Position numbers and translations under genes: made by a program. A stretch of DNA of 64,000 nt from Stenotrophomonas sp. ZAC14D1_NAIMI4_1 (GTDB taxonomy: Bacteria > Pseudomonadota > Gammaproteobacteria > Xanthomonadales > Xanthomonadaceae): assembly GCF_003086775.1 (NCBI RefSeq), contig NZ_CP026001.1, positions 2,134,407 through 2,198,406 on the forward strand, in the 5' to 3' direction. Shown here piece after piece: positions 54,305 to 63,814 of this stretch. A model generated the notes under the pieces. That model was not told the origin of the DNA. It worked only from the letters and a program-made list of their open reading frames with translations, and did no database searches. Position 1 is the stretch's first letter. Each line of letters opens with the position of its first letter.

Positions 54305-56593
54305 ATGGCACAGTCAGGCCACGACCAACATGGGACGACGGAACGCCCGATGTACGCCGAATCACTGCTCCCTGGCGCCGCACTGCAGCGCCTGCACCAG
54401 GACCGACGCCTGATCCGCGTCGAAACCGCTTTGGACCCGGATACCTTCCTGGTCAAGCGCTTCGATGGCATCGCCTCGGTCTCCAGCCCGTTCACCTACC
54501 GCATCGACCTGCTTTCCATCCAGCCGCGGCTGGAGCTGAAGCAACTGGTCGGTCAGCCGCTGCGCCTGCAGCTGGGCGATGAATTCGGCGACCGCAGCGT
54601 GCATGGGTATGTGCGCGAGTTCGCCAGCACCGGGCAGCAGGCACAGTTCAGCGCCTACCGCGCCGAACTGGCGCCGTGGTTCGCCTTCCTCGACTACACC
54701 TGCAACTGCCGCATCTTCCAGGATCGCACCGCGTTGCAGATCATCGAGGAAGTCTTCGAGGGCTATGCGCAGCTGGCGCGGTACCGCTACGACCTCAACC
54801 CCGGCAAGCTTGCGCCGCTGCCGTACTGCGTGCAGTACAACGAATCGGACTTCGCCTTCGTCAGCCGCCTGCTGGAAGACGCGGGCCTGTACTACAGCTT
54901 CGTCCACGACGACGAAGGCCACGAGATGGTGATCAGCGACGATTCGACGTTGAGCACTGCCCACGGCGAGCCGCAGCCGATCGCCTACGTTTCCGACCAG
55001 GGCACCCTGGCCAGCACCGGCCTGCATCGCTGGGGCGCGCGGCGCCGGGTCGGCCCGAGCGTGCAGACCCTGCGCAGCTTCGATTTCAAGCAGCCGGGCG
55101 AACGACTGGATGGCAACCAGGGCAACCAGGTGCCGATGGGCCTGCTGCCGCCGTTGGAGCAGTACCGTTACGACGGTGCAGCGCGCTTCATGAACAGCCG
55201 TATCGGCACGGCGCTGGCCGCCGTGCGCAACGAAGAAGTGACCTGGCCGACCAAGCTGTTCGAGTGCGCGGGCAATGCCGGCGAGATGGAGGCCGGCGGG
55301 TGCTTCGACCTGGAGCGCCATCCGGACTTCATCGGCCGCGACGACACCGATCGCAGCTTCTTCGTGGTCAGCGTGCAGCGCGAAGGCCACAACAATTTTG
55401 CCGCCGATTTCGGCAGTGCCGAAGCGCCCAGCGTGGAAGTGCAGGCCGAAGTGCTGCGCCGGCGCATCCCGTACCGCCCGCTGCGGCTCACCCCCTGGCC
55501 GCGCATGCCGGGCCCGCAGACCGCCACGGTGGTCGGCCCGCCGGGCGAGGAGCTGCACGCCGACCGCTATGGCCGGGTAAAGGTGCAGTTCCACTGGGAC
55601 CGCCAGCTGGACCGTCGCGAGAATGCCTCGTGCTGGATCCGCAGCGCCAGCCCCTGGGCCGGCGCCGACATGGGTGGCGTCTCGCCGCCGCGCGTGGGCC
55701 AGGAAGTGATCGTCGATTTCCTCGACGGTGATCCGGATCGGCCGATCATCACCGGGCGCGTCTACAACGAAGACAACATGCCGCCGTTCGGCATGGAGGT
55801 CAGCGGCCTGAAGTCGAAGACCGTCAAGGGCGCAGGCTGGAATGAAATCACCATGCACGATGGCGCCGGCGGCGAGCTGCTGAACATGCGCGCCCAGCGT
55901 GACATGGTCACCACCGTGCTCAACGACCAGAACGCCAGCATCAAGAACAACAAGTCGACCACGGTGGCGGTGAACCACACCATGGGCGTTGGCGCCAACC
56001 AGGACATCAGTGTCGGCGGCAACCGCGGCATCACCATTACCGGTACCGATACGCTCGGCGTCACCGGCACCCGTACCACCAATGTCACCGGTGCGGTCAC
56101 CGAAAAATACGAAGCGGGCGAAACCAAGACGATCGTGGCCGCCGGCTACACCGAAACCATCACCGGTGATTTCAAGACCACGCTGACCGGCAACTACACC
56201 AGCCAGCGCACCGGCACCTGGGCCGAAACCGTGACATCCACCTCCAGCCGCACCGTGGGTGGGCTGGTCACCGAGACCCTGCAGGCCGCCCGGGAAGTGA
56301 CGATCACCGGGCAGGACAAGCGCAAGGTGCAGGGCAAGGTCGACGACAGCAACGTCGGCGAGCGCGTCATCGATGTCACCGGCAACTTCAGCCAGGATGC
56401 CACCGGCACCCACAGCCAGGGCTCGGACGGGGCGATGAGCCTGGAGTCGGCGGTCAAGCTCACCAGCAAGGTCGGCGGCTCGGTCATCGAGATCACCGAC
56501 AGCGCGATCAAGATCACCGCCGGTGGTTCGGAGGTGGTGATCGACGCCGGTGGTGTTTCGGTCAACGGCAGCGAGATCAAGCTCAACTGCTGA
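54305..56593 (+). CDS. vgrG: Type VI secretion tip protein VgrG (TssI)
   Basis: A 762-residue spike protein. The gp27-like base (about 35-390) includes VKRFDGIASVSSPFTYRIDL, NESDFAFVSRLLEDAGLYYSF and FECAGNAGEMEAGG; the gp5-like OB domain follows (GPPGEELHADRYGRVKVQFHW split, WAGADMGGVSPPRVGQEV, DPDRPIITGRVYN). A DUF2345-type region and a long Thr/Gly-rich beta-helix needle (about 500-720) close it, ending KLNC. No extra effector domain is visible. The start is either 54305 or the ATG at 54350, which has a weak GACGGA site; residues before RLIRVET are not conserved. It leads a cluster without core T6SS genes. Confidence 0.93.
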   Translation: MAQSGHDQHGTTERPMYAESLLPGAALQRLHQDRRLIRVETALDPDTFLVKRFDGIASVSSPFTYRIDLLSIQPRLELKQLVGQPLRLQLGDEFGDRSVHGYVREFASTGQQAQFSAYRAELAPWFAFLDYTCNCRIFQDRTALQIIEEVFEGYAQLARYRYDLNPGKLAPLPYCVQYNESDFAFVSRLLEDAGLYYSFVHDDEGHEMVISDDSTLSTAHGEPQPIAYVSDQGTLASTGLHRWGARRRVGPSVQTLRSFDFKQPGERLDGNQGNQVPMGLLPPLEQYRYDGAARFMNSRIGTALAAVRNEEVTWPTKLFECAGNAGEMEAGGCFDLERHPDFIGRDDTDRSFFVVSVQREGHNNFAADFGSAEAPSVEVQAEVLRRRIPYRPLRLTPWPRMPGPQTATVVGPPGEELHADRYGRVKVQFHWDRQLDRRENASCWIRSASPWAGADMGGVSPPRVGQEVIVDFLDGDPDRPIITGRVYNEDNMPPFGMEVSGLKSKTVKGAGWNEITMHDGAGGELLNMRAQRDMVTTVLNDQNASIKNNKSTTVAVNHTMGVGANQDISVGGNRGITITGTDTLGVTGTRTTNVTGAVTEKYEAGETKTIVAAGYTETITGDFKTTLTGNYTSQRTGTWAETVTSTSSRTVGGLVTETLQAAREVTITGQDKRKVQGKVDDSNVGERVIDVTGNFSQDATGTHSQGSDGAMSLESAVKLTSKVGGSVIEITDSAIKITAGGSEVVIDAGGVSVNGSEIKLNC

Positions 56594-56612
56594 GCCGCAA
56601 GGGAGAAGCACG

Positions 56613-58229
56613 ATGCAGGACACCCCCATGCTGCGTGGCCTGAACGCACTGCGCGATGCCTGGCTGGATGCAAGCGCCGACAGCAGCCGGCGGCTGCTGG
56701 TCTGGCGCCTGCCGGCCGCCGCCAGCCGCTTGCTGGCCGCGTTCTTCGAAATGCAGCGCAACGACGCGGGTCGCGATACGCCGGATTACTTCCTGCGCAT
56801 CGATACCGCCTATGAACTGGGCTTCCGCTACAGCCGCCAGGTCAAGCAGGATCTGCTGGATCGCTATCTGGCCAGCCAGGACGATCTGCGTTCGCAGCAG
56901 GTGCCGCTTGGGTGGCGGGGCCCGCACGAGGCGCACCCGGACAGCGCGCACGGCGTGGTGCAGGTGCTGGAGAGTTTCATCGACCACCACGGCGAGCACC
57001 TGCGCCTGCTGGCGGCGGTGTTTGAGCCGGAGCGCTGCGTGCCGGGCGAGGGCTTCGAACGCTGGGTGGACGCGGCGCTGGCCGCCGGTCCTGGTGCGCG
57101 CCTGCGCCTGGTGCTGGTGGATACCGAAGAAGATCCGCGTTGGCAGTCGCTGCTGGACCGTCACGGCGCGCTGGCGCGTGTGGTCAGCGCCCCGGTCGAC
57201 ATGTTCGGCATCGCCCGCGACACCGCGGCGCAGTCCGGCGGCCGTGGCCCGGAAGTGCTGTACCGGCAGCTGCTGGCAGACCTGATGCTGCTGCTTGAGC
57301 GCGGCAGCCCCTCGCAGGTCGTTGCCCGCGCCGGGCGCGCCCAGGGGCTGGCGCAGCGGCATGGCTGGCAGGACCAGCAGTCGGTGGTGCAGATGATGGT
57401 GGCCGGCGCGTGGCTGAAGCATGGCGACCACGGGCAGGCGATCAACAGTTACCGGCAGGCGCGAAGCGCGGCCGAGGGCGCGCGCATGAGCGGCAACCCG
57501 GCTGCACCGGAACTGGTGATGCAGAGCTGGTTCGGCGAGGCCGGCTGCTGGCTGGCCGCCAAGCAGCCCGAGCGCGCCGCACAGACCTACCTGCAGGCCT
57601 CGACGTCGGCGGCGAGCATTCCGCACCCGATGTTCGCGCTGGAAGGCCAGCGCATGGCCGGGTGGTGCCAGTTGCAGGCGGGCCAGCGCGAGGCCGCACG
57701 CACCCAGTTGCTGGAGGCCATCCGCATCGCCAAGCCACTGACACCGGCCGACCGCAAGGCCACGACGCTGCCGCAGGCGCTGTGGGACCTGCTGCAGCTG
57801 CAGGATGTGCGCCGCTGCGAATCACTGCAGCAGGTGGCCGCTGACTACCTGCAGGCCAGTACCGGCCTGCTGGAAAAGGCCGACGCGCAGGGGCGTGCGC
57901 TCGGGCCGCAGCCGCCACGCCCGGCGCTGGACGCGATCGACGCCGAGCTGGATGCAACGCTGGAGCGTGGTTTCCACCGTGCCCAGCAGGAGCGCGAGCG
58001 CCTGATCCAGGGCGGCGATGAGTTTTTCCGCAAGATCGTGGCTGTCGGTCGCGATTTCCTCGACCCGGGCTGGAATGGCCTGCCAGCCATCGAGCACCCG
58101 CTCGACCATGACATTCCGGTGTGGAGCGAGCCGCCGGCGATGCAGCCGCTGCCCGACCCGTCGGGCCTGCTGCAGCCGCCCGTGGCCGCACCCGCCGGAA
58201 CGACCGTTACAGGAGTTGCTGTTGCATGA
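56613..58229 (+). CDS. TPR-like protein, candidate VgrG/Rhs adaptor
   Basis: A 538-residue cytoplasmic protein with a good GGGAG site. N-terminal part (RRLLVWRLPAAASRLLAAFF, DTPDYFLRIDTAYELGFRYS) then an alpha/beta section with LVLVDTEEDPRW. Residues about 255-375 look like tandem helical repeats of TPR type (WLKHGDHGQAINSYRQAR, CWLAAKQPERAAQTYLQAS, CQLQAGQREAARTQLLEA). A helical and then Pro-rich C-terminus follows. It lies between vgrG and the PAAR/Rhs gene, where T6SS adaptor or chaperone genes usually lie. It is not DUF2169, DUF4123 or DUF1795 by anything I can see. Role in loading the Rhs effector is inferred. Confidence 0.65.
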   Translation: MQDTPMLRGLNALRDAWLDASADSSRRLLVWRLPAAASRLLAAFFEMQRNDAGRDTPDYFLRIDTAYELGFRYSRQVKQDLLDRYLASQDDLRSQQVPLGWRGPHEAHPDSAHGVVQVLESFIDHHGEHLRLLAAVFEPERCVPGEGFERWVDAALAAGPGARLRLVLVDTEEDPRWQSLLDRHGALARVVSAPVDMFGIARDTAAQSGGRGPEVLYRQLLADLMLLLERGSPSQVVARAGRAQGLAQRHGWQDQQSVVQMMVAGAWLKHGDHGQAINSYRQARSAAEGARMSGNPAAPELVMQSWFGEAGCWLAAKQPERAAQTYLQASTSAASIPHPMFALEGQRMAGWCQLQAGQREAARTQLLEAIRIAKPLTPADRKATTLPQALWDLLQLQDVRRCESLQQVAADYLQASTGLLEKADAQGRALGPQPPRPALDAIDAELDATLERGFHRAQQERERLIQGGDEFFRKIVAVGRDFLDPGWNGLPAIEHPLDHDIPVWSEPPAMQPLPDPSGLLQPPVAAPAGTTVTGVAVA

Positions 58230-58354
58230 AGTCGAACAAGACCGTGGTGATGCTGGTGGCCATCGTGCTGGGCATCATCGTCGTGACCTGGATCAGCGCC
58301 GAGTACCGTGACGAAGTAAAGGCGTTCCTGCGCGCGTTGTTCCGCGCCTTGTAA
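58226..58354 (+). CDS. 42-residue membrane microprotein
   Basis: A tiny gene whose ATG overlaps the stop of the TPR gene (ATGA), so it is translationally coupled. Sequence: basic start KSNK, one hydrophobic helix (TVVMLVAIVLGIIVVTWI, residues 6-23), then an amphipathic basic tail with KAFLRALFRAL. It is followed 19 bp later by the Rhs gene. It might anchor the adaptor or chaperone at the inner membrane, or protect the inner membrane during loading. No family is recognised. Confidence 0.6.
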   Translation: MKSNKTVVMLVAIVLGIIVVTWISAEYRDEVKAFLRALFRAL

Positions 58355-58373
58355 AGCAACAAGGAGTGTTGCC

Positions 58374-61300
58374 GTGAGCATCGCCGCCAAGCATTTCGAT
58401 CCGCAGCTGGGCATCGACATCCACATGTACGCGGTGCCGCCGTGCCCGCTGCCGACGCCGCACATCGGCCTGGTGCTGGATCCGTTCGACTACATCCCGT
58501 TCATCGGGTCGACCATCAAGGTCAATGGCGTGCACCGCGGCACTGCCGGTACCGGTGGCCTGGACATCCACATTCCGCTGGGCGTGTGGGGGCCGCCGCT
58601 GGCTGCGCCGATGGGGCCGCAGTTCGACGGCGAAGAGATCTTCATGGGCAGCCGCACGGTGTCGGCCGATGGCGAGCCGTTCTCGCGCCTGGCCATGCCG
58701 GTGCTGGACTGCAACCTGGCCGGCATGATCAACCCGTTCCGGGTGAAGAAGCCGAAGAAGCCGCTGCGCGCGATGTCGCTGCCCACCGGCCTGAACGTGG
58801 CCATCCCCACCAGCGTCACCATCGGCGGGCCGCCCACGGTGTCCTGGACCGCGTTGGCGTTCCGCGCCGCGTTTGCCGGGCTGGGCAAGCTGCGCAAGAG
58901 CGCCTTCTTCCGCAAGAAGATGGATGCCTTTGCCAACTGGCGGCGTGGCAAATGGGGCCATCTGCCCTCGAGCTTCCTCAAGTGCAAGGTGCTGCGTGCC
59001 GAGCCGGTGGATATCCGCGATGGCAGCGTGGTGGTCAGCCACCAGGACTTCGACATTCCCGGGCGGCTGTCCTTCGCCTGGCAGCGCAGCTACGGCTCGC
59101 GCCGGGCGGGTGAGCCGGGTATGTGCGGCGCCGGCTGGCAGACGCCGGCCGATATCCGCCTGGAACTGCTGGACGACGGCAGCGTGTGGCTGTCCGGCCC
59201 GGACCAGGCCGCGTTCTTCCCCGAGCTGCCACCGGCCGACGGCGAGGCCGGGGCGATCCTCGATTTCGTCGACGGTGCGCGCCTGCTGCGGCGGCGCGGG
59301 CAATGGCAGGTGCGCTTCAAGAGCGGCCTGAAGTATGTGTTCGGCGGCGAACTGCCGACAGGCGTCAGCGCGCTGCCGAATCCGCAGTCGTGGCCGATCG
59401 AGCGCATCGAGGATGCCCACGGCAACCACTGGCGGTTCGAGCGCCGCGACGGCCATCTGGTGCGCATTGTCGAAAGTGGCGTCGGCGACCTCCAAGGGCG
59501 CTTCATCGAGGTGGAAGCACGCCACGGCCGCATCGACCGGATGGCGCTGCATGACCCGGCCACCGGCCTGGTGCATCCGCTGGTGAGCTACCGCTACAGT
59601 GGCGAGGGTGATCTGTTGGCGGCTGTCGATGCGCTGGGTGCGCCGCGCACCTTCGCGTACGAACAGCATCGCCTGGTGCGGCACACCGACCGCGTCGGCC
59701 TGTCATTCCACTACACGTTCGACCCGCAGGGCAGGGTAGTGCACTCGTGGGGCGATGGCGGCCTGTACGACTACCACTTCGAGTACGACGCGCTGCTGCG
59801 CGAGACCCGGGTGACCGACTCGCTGGGCCACCTGAGCGTGGTCAAGTTCGACGAGAACCAGCTGCCCCTGTGCGAGATCGATCCGCTCGATGGCGTGACG
59901 CTGTTCGAGTACGACGATTTCGGTCGGACCGTGGCGGTGACCGATCCGGAGGGGCTGCGTACGGCGTTTGCCTATGATGCGCAGGGCAACCTGGTGTGCC
60001 TGACGCGCGCCGATGGCACGTCGATCCAGATGGAATACGACCTGGACGACCATATGGTGTCGCTGCGGACGCCGGATGGTGTCGATTGGCAACAGGCGTA
60101 CGATGGCCGGGGCCTGCTGGTCAGCCAGACCGATCCACTGGGTGCAACCACACGCTTCGAGTACGACGCACGGGGCCAGTTGGAGTCGCAGACCAACGCG
60201 CGCCAGGCGGTCACACGCCTGCGCTATGACCGTCATGGGCTGGTGGCTGCCGTCATTGATGCGCTCGGCCATGAGAGCCGCTTCGAGCACGATCCGCTCG
60301 GCAACCTGCTGCGCCAGGTGGATCCGTTGGGACAGGCCAGCCGCTACGAGTACGACGCCAAGGGACGCCTGCTGACCACCGCTGGCCCCGATGGCGCCGG
60401 TGTGCGCTGCGAGTACGATGCCGAAGATCAGCTGGTCCGCTACACCGATGAAGTGGGCGCGCAGACGCGGCTGCAGTACGTGGGCATCGGACAGATCGGC
60501 AAGCGCCTGCAGGCCGATGGCCACAGCGTTGAGTACCGCTATGACACCGAAGAACAGCTCATCGCGGTCGTCAACCAGCGCGGCGAGACCTACCAGCTTG
60601 TACGCGATGCGCTGGGCCGCATCGTCGAGGAAGTGGACTACTGGGGGCAATCACGGCGTTACAGCTACGATGCTGCCGGGCGGCTGACGGCGACCCTGGA
60701 TCCACTGGGCCAGCGTATCGCCTTTACCACCGACAAGCTTGGGCGCATCACCCGCAAGACGCTGCCGGATGTGCGCCATCCTGGCCAGCAGGTGCAGGAA
60801 CACTTTGTCTACGACGTGCAGGGGCAGATTGTCGAGCTGCGCAATCCGGCGCGCACGGTCAAGCGCCGTTATGACCCGCTGGGCCAGCTGCTGGAAGATC
60901 TGCAGGATGGCTTCCGCGTGGGCTATGGCTACGACGCGGTCGGCAACCGCGTATTGCGCGAGACCTCGGCGGGAAATCGCGTCGCGTTTGGGTACGACCT
61001 GCGGGACCAGACGGTGTCGGTGGCGATCAATGACGAGTCGCCGATCTCCATTGAGCGCGACGCGTTGGGCCGCACGACGCGCGAGCAGCTGAGTCCGCAT
61101 CTACAGCGCGACTTCACCTATGACAGCCGCAACCTGCTGACCTCGCAGTCGGTACTGAAGGATGCCGCGCCGCTGTTCGAAACGCGTTATGACTACGACC
61201 GCAGTGGCAACCTGACCCGGCGCAGCGACAGCGCACAGGGCGTGGACGAGTACCGCTACGACGCGATCGGGCGCCTGTTGCAGCACATCGACCCCAAGGG

Positions 61301-62960
61301 GAAGGTGGAGCGCTACTTCAACGACCCGGCGGGCGACCGGCTGCGCACCGAGGTGAAGCAGGTGCAGGCGCGCAAGGTGGTGGGCGGCGACGATGACGAC
61401 CTGACCACCTGGACGCGCGAAGGCTCCTACCAGGGCATGCACTACGTGTTTGACCGGGCAGGCGACTTGGTTCGCAAGGGCGTGCCGCATGGGGATGCGC
61501 CGGATGACCTGACGCTGATCTGGGATGCCAACCATCGGTTGGCCGAGAGTCGCCGCAACGGGCAGTCCACGTACTACGGCTATGACCCGTTGGGACGGCG
61601 GGTGTTCAAGCGCAACCCGACGCAGACGACGTGGTTCTTCTGGGATGGAGATGCGTTGCTGGGTGAGGTGCAGCAGGCGAACGATGCTGAAGAGGCGGCG
61701 CCGGTCTGGGTGGGTAATGTGGCGAGCCTGGTGGAGGTGAGGCGTCGGCAGCGGCGGTTGGAAAAGCTGCATGAGCGGGTGCGGGAGTATGTGTACTACC
61801 CGGGGACGTTTGTGCCGTTGGCGTTGGTCAGCGCATCCTCTGCCGGCGCACAGGAATGCCAGACTGTTCCATCAGCAGCAACGGATCCTCGCCTGGCTCA
61901 TCCGAGACAACCTGCGCAGCAAGAAGGCCCTGTTAGGTCAGCGGATGTCAGCAGTATGTCCAGTCACCGCAGCCTCGGCGGTGGGCGAGGCCTTGGGGTG
62001 CTCGGTAGCGCCAGTCTGGGGCTGGGTACTGCGACACTGTCGCAGTCCACGCCGGGGGCAGCTCGTTCCGGGGGATCTGGTTTGTCCGGGGAAGAAGCTC
62101 GGTCGACCTCTTCGACGAATCACGGGCGGCCGACGCCTTCTTCCGCAGCGACAGATGCGCATCCGGGATCGGACGACCCGGCCCATGACGTCGCAAAGTC
62201 CGCCGCATATCCGGCCTCCCGCGTGCACCTGTATGTCAACCACGTGAACGGATGCCCGTCGCGGTTGCTGGATAGCAATGGATCCGCAGTGTGGTGCGCA
62301 GACCTCAGTCCGTGGGGTGCAGGAGAGCCCCGCCTCGCGCTGCTCGCGAATCAGCTCAGGCTGCCCGGCCAGTATGAGGACGTGGAAACCGGCCTCAGCT
62401 ACAATCGATACAGATACTACGATTCCACGCTCGGTGCATACATCGGGCAGGATCCGATACGCCTCCGCGGTGGAGTCAATACCTACGCATATCCCTTGAA
62501 TCCGCATCGCTGGATTGATCCATGGGGATTGATCCTGGATGAGGTTGCGGATGCCGTTCCATCCACGCCAGGCATCTATCACATCGAACTTGGCGGTGAG
62601 TATTACACCGGCAGCGGTGTGAACATCAGGGATCGAATCTCTGATGCCAATCATCCAGCGAAAGATCTGCTGAACAATCCTGATGTTACGATCACGACGT
62701 ATCCTGTTGATCTAGGAAGCGCGGCCGGTGACACGCGCATGACAAATCACGTGCTGCGGGGTTACGAACAGGGAATTATGGACGCAGCAGACAACGTGCC
62801 CAAGGAGGGCGGATCACTGAATCAGATCCGCGCCGCCCGGGTGACCCGGGTGGATGAATTTGCCGGGGATGCGCTGCGGCATGGAGCAAGCCGCGGGGCT
62901 GGTACAGTGAGCACGCCTGCTTCAAGGGCCGCTGTTTCTGCGGCGAGAAACGCCTGCTGA
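58374..62960 (+). CDS. PAAR-like Rhs effector with GIY-YIG-type nuclease tip
   Basis: A 1528-residue polymorphic toxin. GTG start with AAGGAG 7 bp upstream. The N-terminal 150 residues are PAAR-like (IHMYAVPPCPLPTPHIG, FIGSTIKVNGVHRG, TSVTIGGPP); a long YD-repeat shell covers about 180-1150. An unusual Ser/Gly/Pro-rich insert of about 120 residues (near 1160-1280) precedes the Rhs core (GQYEDVETGLSYNRYRYYD, YIGQDPI) and WIDPWGL, the usual self-cleavage site near 1385. The last about 140 residues are the toxin: GIY (1400-1402), YYTG (1410-1413), Arg1419/1421, His1427, YEQ with Glu1465 and LNQI with Asn1483, the motif order of GIY-YIG nucleases. GC drops in this part. Confidence 0.85.
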   Translation: MSIAAKHFDPQLGIDIHMYAVPPCPLPTPHIGLVLDPFDYIPFIGSTIKVNGVHRGTAGTGGLDIHIPLGVWGPPLAAPMGPQFDGEEIFMGSRTVSADGEPFSRLAMPVLDCNLAGMINPFRVKKPKKPLRAMSLPTGLNVAIPTSVTIGGPPTVSWTALAFRAAFAGLGKLRKSAFFRKKMDAFANWRRGKWGHLPSSFLKCKVLRAEPVDIRDGSVVVSHQDFDIPGRLSFAWQRSYGSRRAGEPGMCGAGWQTPADIRLELLDDGSVWLSGPDQAAFFPELPPADGEAGAILDFVDGARLLRRRGQWQVRFKSGLKYVFGGELPTGVSALPNPQSWPIERIEDAHGNHWRFERRDGHLVRIVESGVGDLQGRFIEVEARHGRIDRMALHDPATGLVHPLVSYRYSGEGDLLAAVDALGAPRTFAYEQHRLVRHTDRVGLSFHYTFDPQGRVVHSWGDGGLYDYHFEYDALLRETRVTDSLGHLSVVKFDENQLPLCEIDPLDGVTLFEYDDFGRTVAVTDPEGLRTAFAYDAQGNLVCLTRADGTSIQMEYDLDDHMVSLRTPDGVDWQQAYDGRGLLVSQTDPLGATTRFEYDARGQLESQTNARQAVTRLRYDRHGLVAAVIDALGHESRFEHDPLGNLLRQVDPLGQASRYEYDAKGRLLTTAGPDGAGVRCEYDAEDQLVRYTDEVGAQTRLQYVGIGQIGKRLQADGHSVEYRYDTEEQLIAVVNQRGETYQLVRDALGRIVEEVDYWGQSRRYSYDAAGRLTATLDPLGQRIAFTTDKLGRITRKTLPDVRHPGQQVQEHFVYDVQGQIVELRNPARTVKRRYDPLGQLLEDLQDGFRVGYGYDAVGNRVLRETSAGNRVAFGYDLRDQTVSVAINDESPISIERDALGRTTREQLSPHLQRDFTYDSRNLLTSQSVLKDAAPLFETRYDYDRSGNLTRRSDSAQGVDEYRYDAIGRLLQHIDPKGKVERYFNDPAGDRLRTEVKQVQARKVVGGDDDDLTTWTREGSYQGMHYVFDRAGDLVRKGVPHGDAPDDLTLIWDANHRLAESRRNGQSTYYGYDPLGRRVFKRNPTQTTWFFWDGDALLGEVQQANDAEEAAPVWVGNVASLVEVRRRQRRLEKLHERVREYVYYPGTFVPLALVSASSAGAQECQTVPSAATDPRLAHPRQPAQQEGPVRSADVSSMSSHRSLGGGRGLGVLGSASLGLGTATLSQSTPGAARSGGSGLSGEEARSTSSTNHGRPTPSSAATDAHPGSDDPAHDVAKSAAYPASRVHLYVNHVNGCPSRLLDSNGSAVWCADLSPWGAGEPRLALLANQLRLPGQYEDVETGLSYNRYRYYDSTLGAYIGQDPIRLRGGVNTYAYPLNPHRWIDPWGLILDEVADAVPSTPGIYHIELGGEYYTGSGVNIRDRISDANHPAKDLLNNPDVTITTYPVDLGSAAGDTRMTNHVLRGYEQGIMDAADNVPKEGGSLNQIRAARVTRVDEFAGDALRHGASRGAGTVSTPASRAAVSAARNAC

Positions 62961-62971
62961 AAGAAGAGAAT

Positions 62972-63814
62972 ATGAATAGTAAAGTTGTTTTGATGCATAG
63001 CAGACACGAAGCCGCATTCCCGACCCCTGGTGCTGAGCTGGTGTTCTTTAACGCGCCTTTCAACACTGAGAGGCTTGCCCGAATCGAGCAGGTTCACCTC
63101 TGGTCACCTCCCGGCGACAAGCTCGAAGCGCTCCCAGAGATCCTCAAGGAAATGCGAGGTCTCAAGACGCTCAGCATCGGGCCGGGATCAATCGCCCCGT
63201 CGATCATGGATGCGCTCGAGGAAGGACTTCTGCCTGAGAGCATCGAGGCATTGAGCATCCATCTTGGCACGGGGACGTTGGCCTGGACGAGCGTTGTGCT
63301 GCCCAATCTCAAGACGCTGTATGTCGACGTGCCGGTGCGCTTCGACGCATCGAGCTTCCCCGCGTTGAAAGTACTTTCGCTCTATCCAGACAAGTCACTG
63401 AAGAATCTCAAGCAGGCCCTGACCCTGCCTCTGGAAGAACTGAACATTCTGAATGTCCCCGTGGATGGTGAGATCTTCAGCGTCCTGTCTGCATCGGCTG
63501 GTGGCCTTGAACGCCTGGGGCTGTTGGGTGGCACGAAGCTGAAAAGCCTCGATGGCATCGAGACACTTGCCGCGTTGACGTCGGTGTGGCTGAAGAATCT
63601 GAGCTCGCTGACGGACATCCGTGCACTGGTTGGACTTGAGCAGCTTCAGAAACTGGATATCCAGTACTGCAAGAAGATTGCCAACATCGAGGTCATCAAT
63701 GATCTTTCGGCGCTTCGTGAGTTGACGCTCGTGGGTTGCGGAAAGGTTGGTCTGGAGAGAGTACAGGCAAAGATCGAATCGCTTCAGAAGCGCACCATCG
63801 GAGCGACGACCTAG
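62972..63814 (+). CDS. Leucine-rich-repeat protein, candidate immunity protein
   Basis: A 280-residue cytoplasmic protein, ATG 11 bp after the Rhs stop with AAGAAGAGA before it. From residue 60 it is built of LRR-like units, e.g. LKTLSIGPGSIAP, ALKVLSLYPDKSLKNL, LERLGLLGGTKLKSLDG, LEQLQKLDIQYCKKIAN and LRELTLVGCGKVGLERV. No signal or membrane segment. GC and codon use are lower than the window average and match the toxin tip. Position directly after a polymorphic toxin is the standard place for the cognate immunity gene; direct neutralisation is inferred. LRR immunity proteins are uncommon. Confidence 0.7.
   Translation: MNSKVVLMHSRHEAAFPTPGAELVFFNAPFNTERLARIEQVHLWSPPGDKLEALPEILKEMRGLKTLSIGPGSIAPSIMDALEEGLLPESIEALSIHLGTGTLAWTSVVLPNLKTLYVDVPVRFDASSFPALKVLSLYPDKSLKNLKQALTLPLEELNILNVPVDGEIFSVLSASAGGLERLGLLGGTKLKSLDGIETLAALTSVWLKNLSSLTDIRALVGLEQLQKLDIQYCKKIANIEVINDLSALRELTLVGCGKVGLERVQAKIESLQKRTIGATT

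Noticed and set aside
54362..56761. A 799-codon minus-strand frame under vgrG.
   Set aside because: No family character, His/Ala/Gln-rich shadow of vgrG.
54305..63814. A full type VI secretion system.
   Set aside because: Only spike, adaptor candidate, effector and immunity genes are present; no tssB, tssC, tssM, clpV or hcp.
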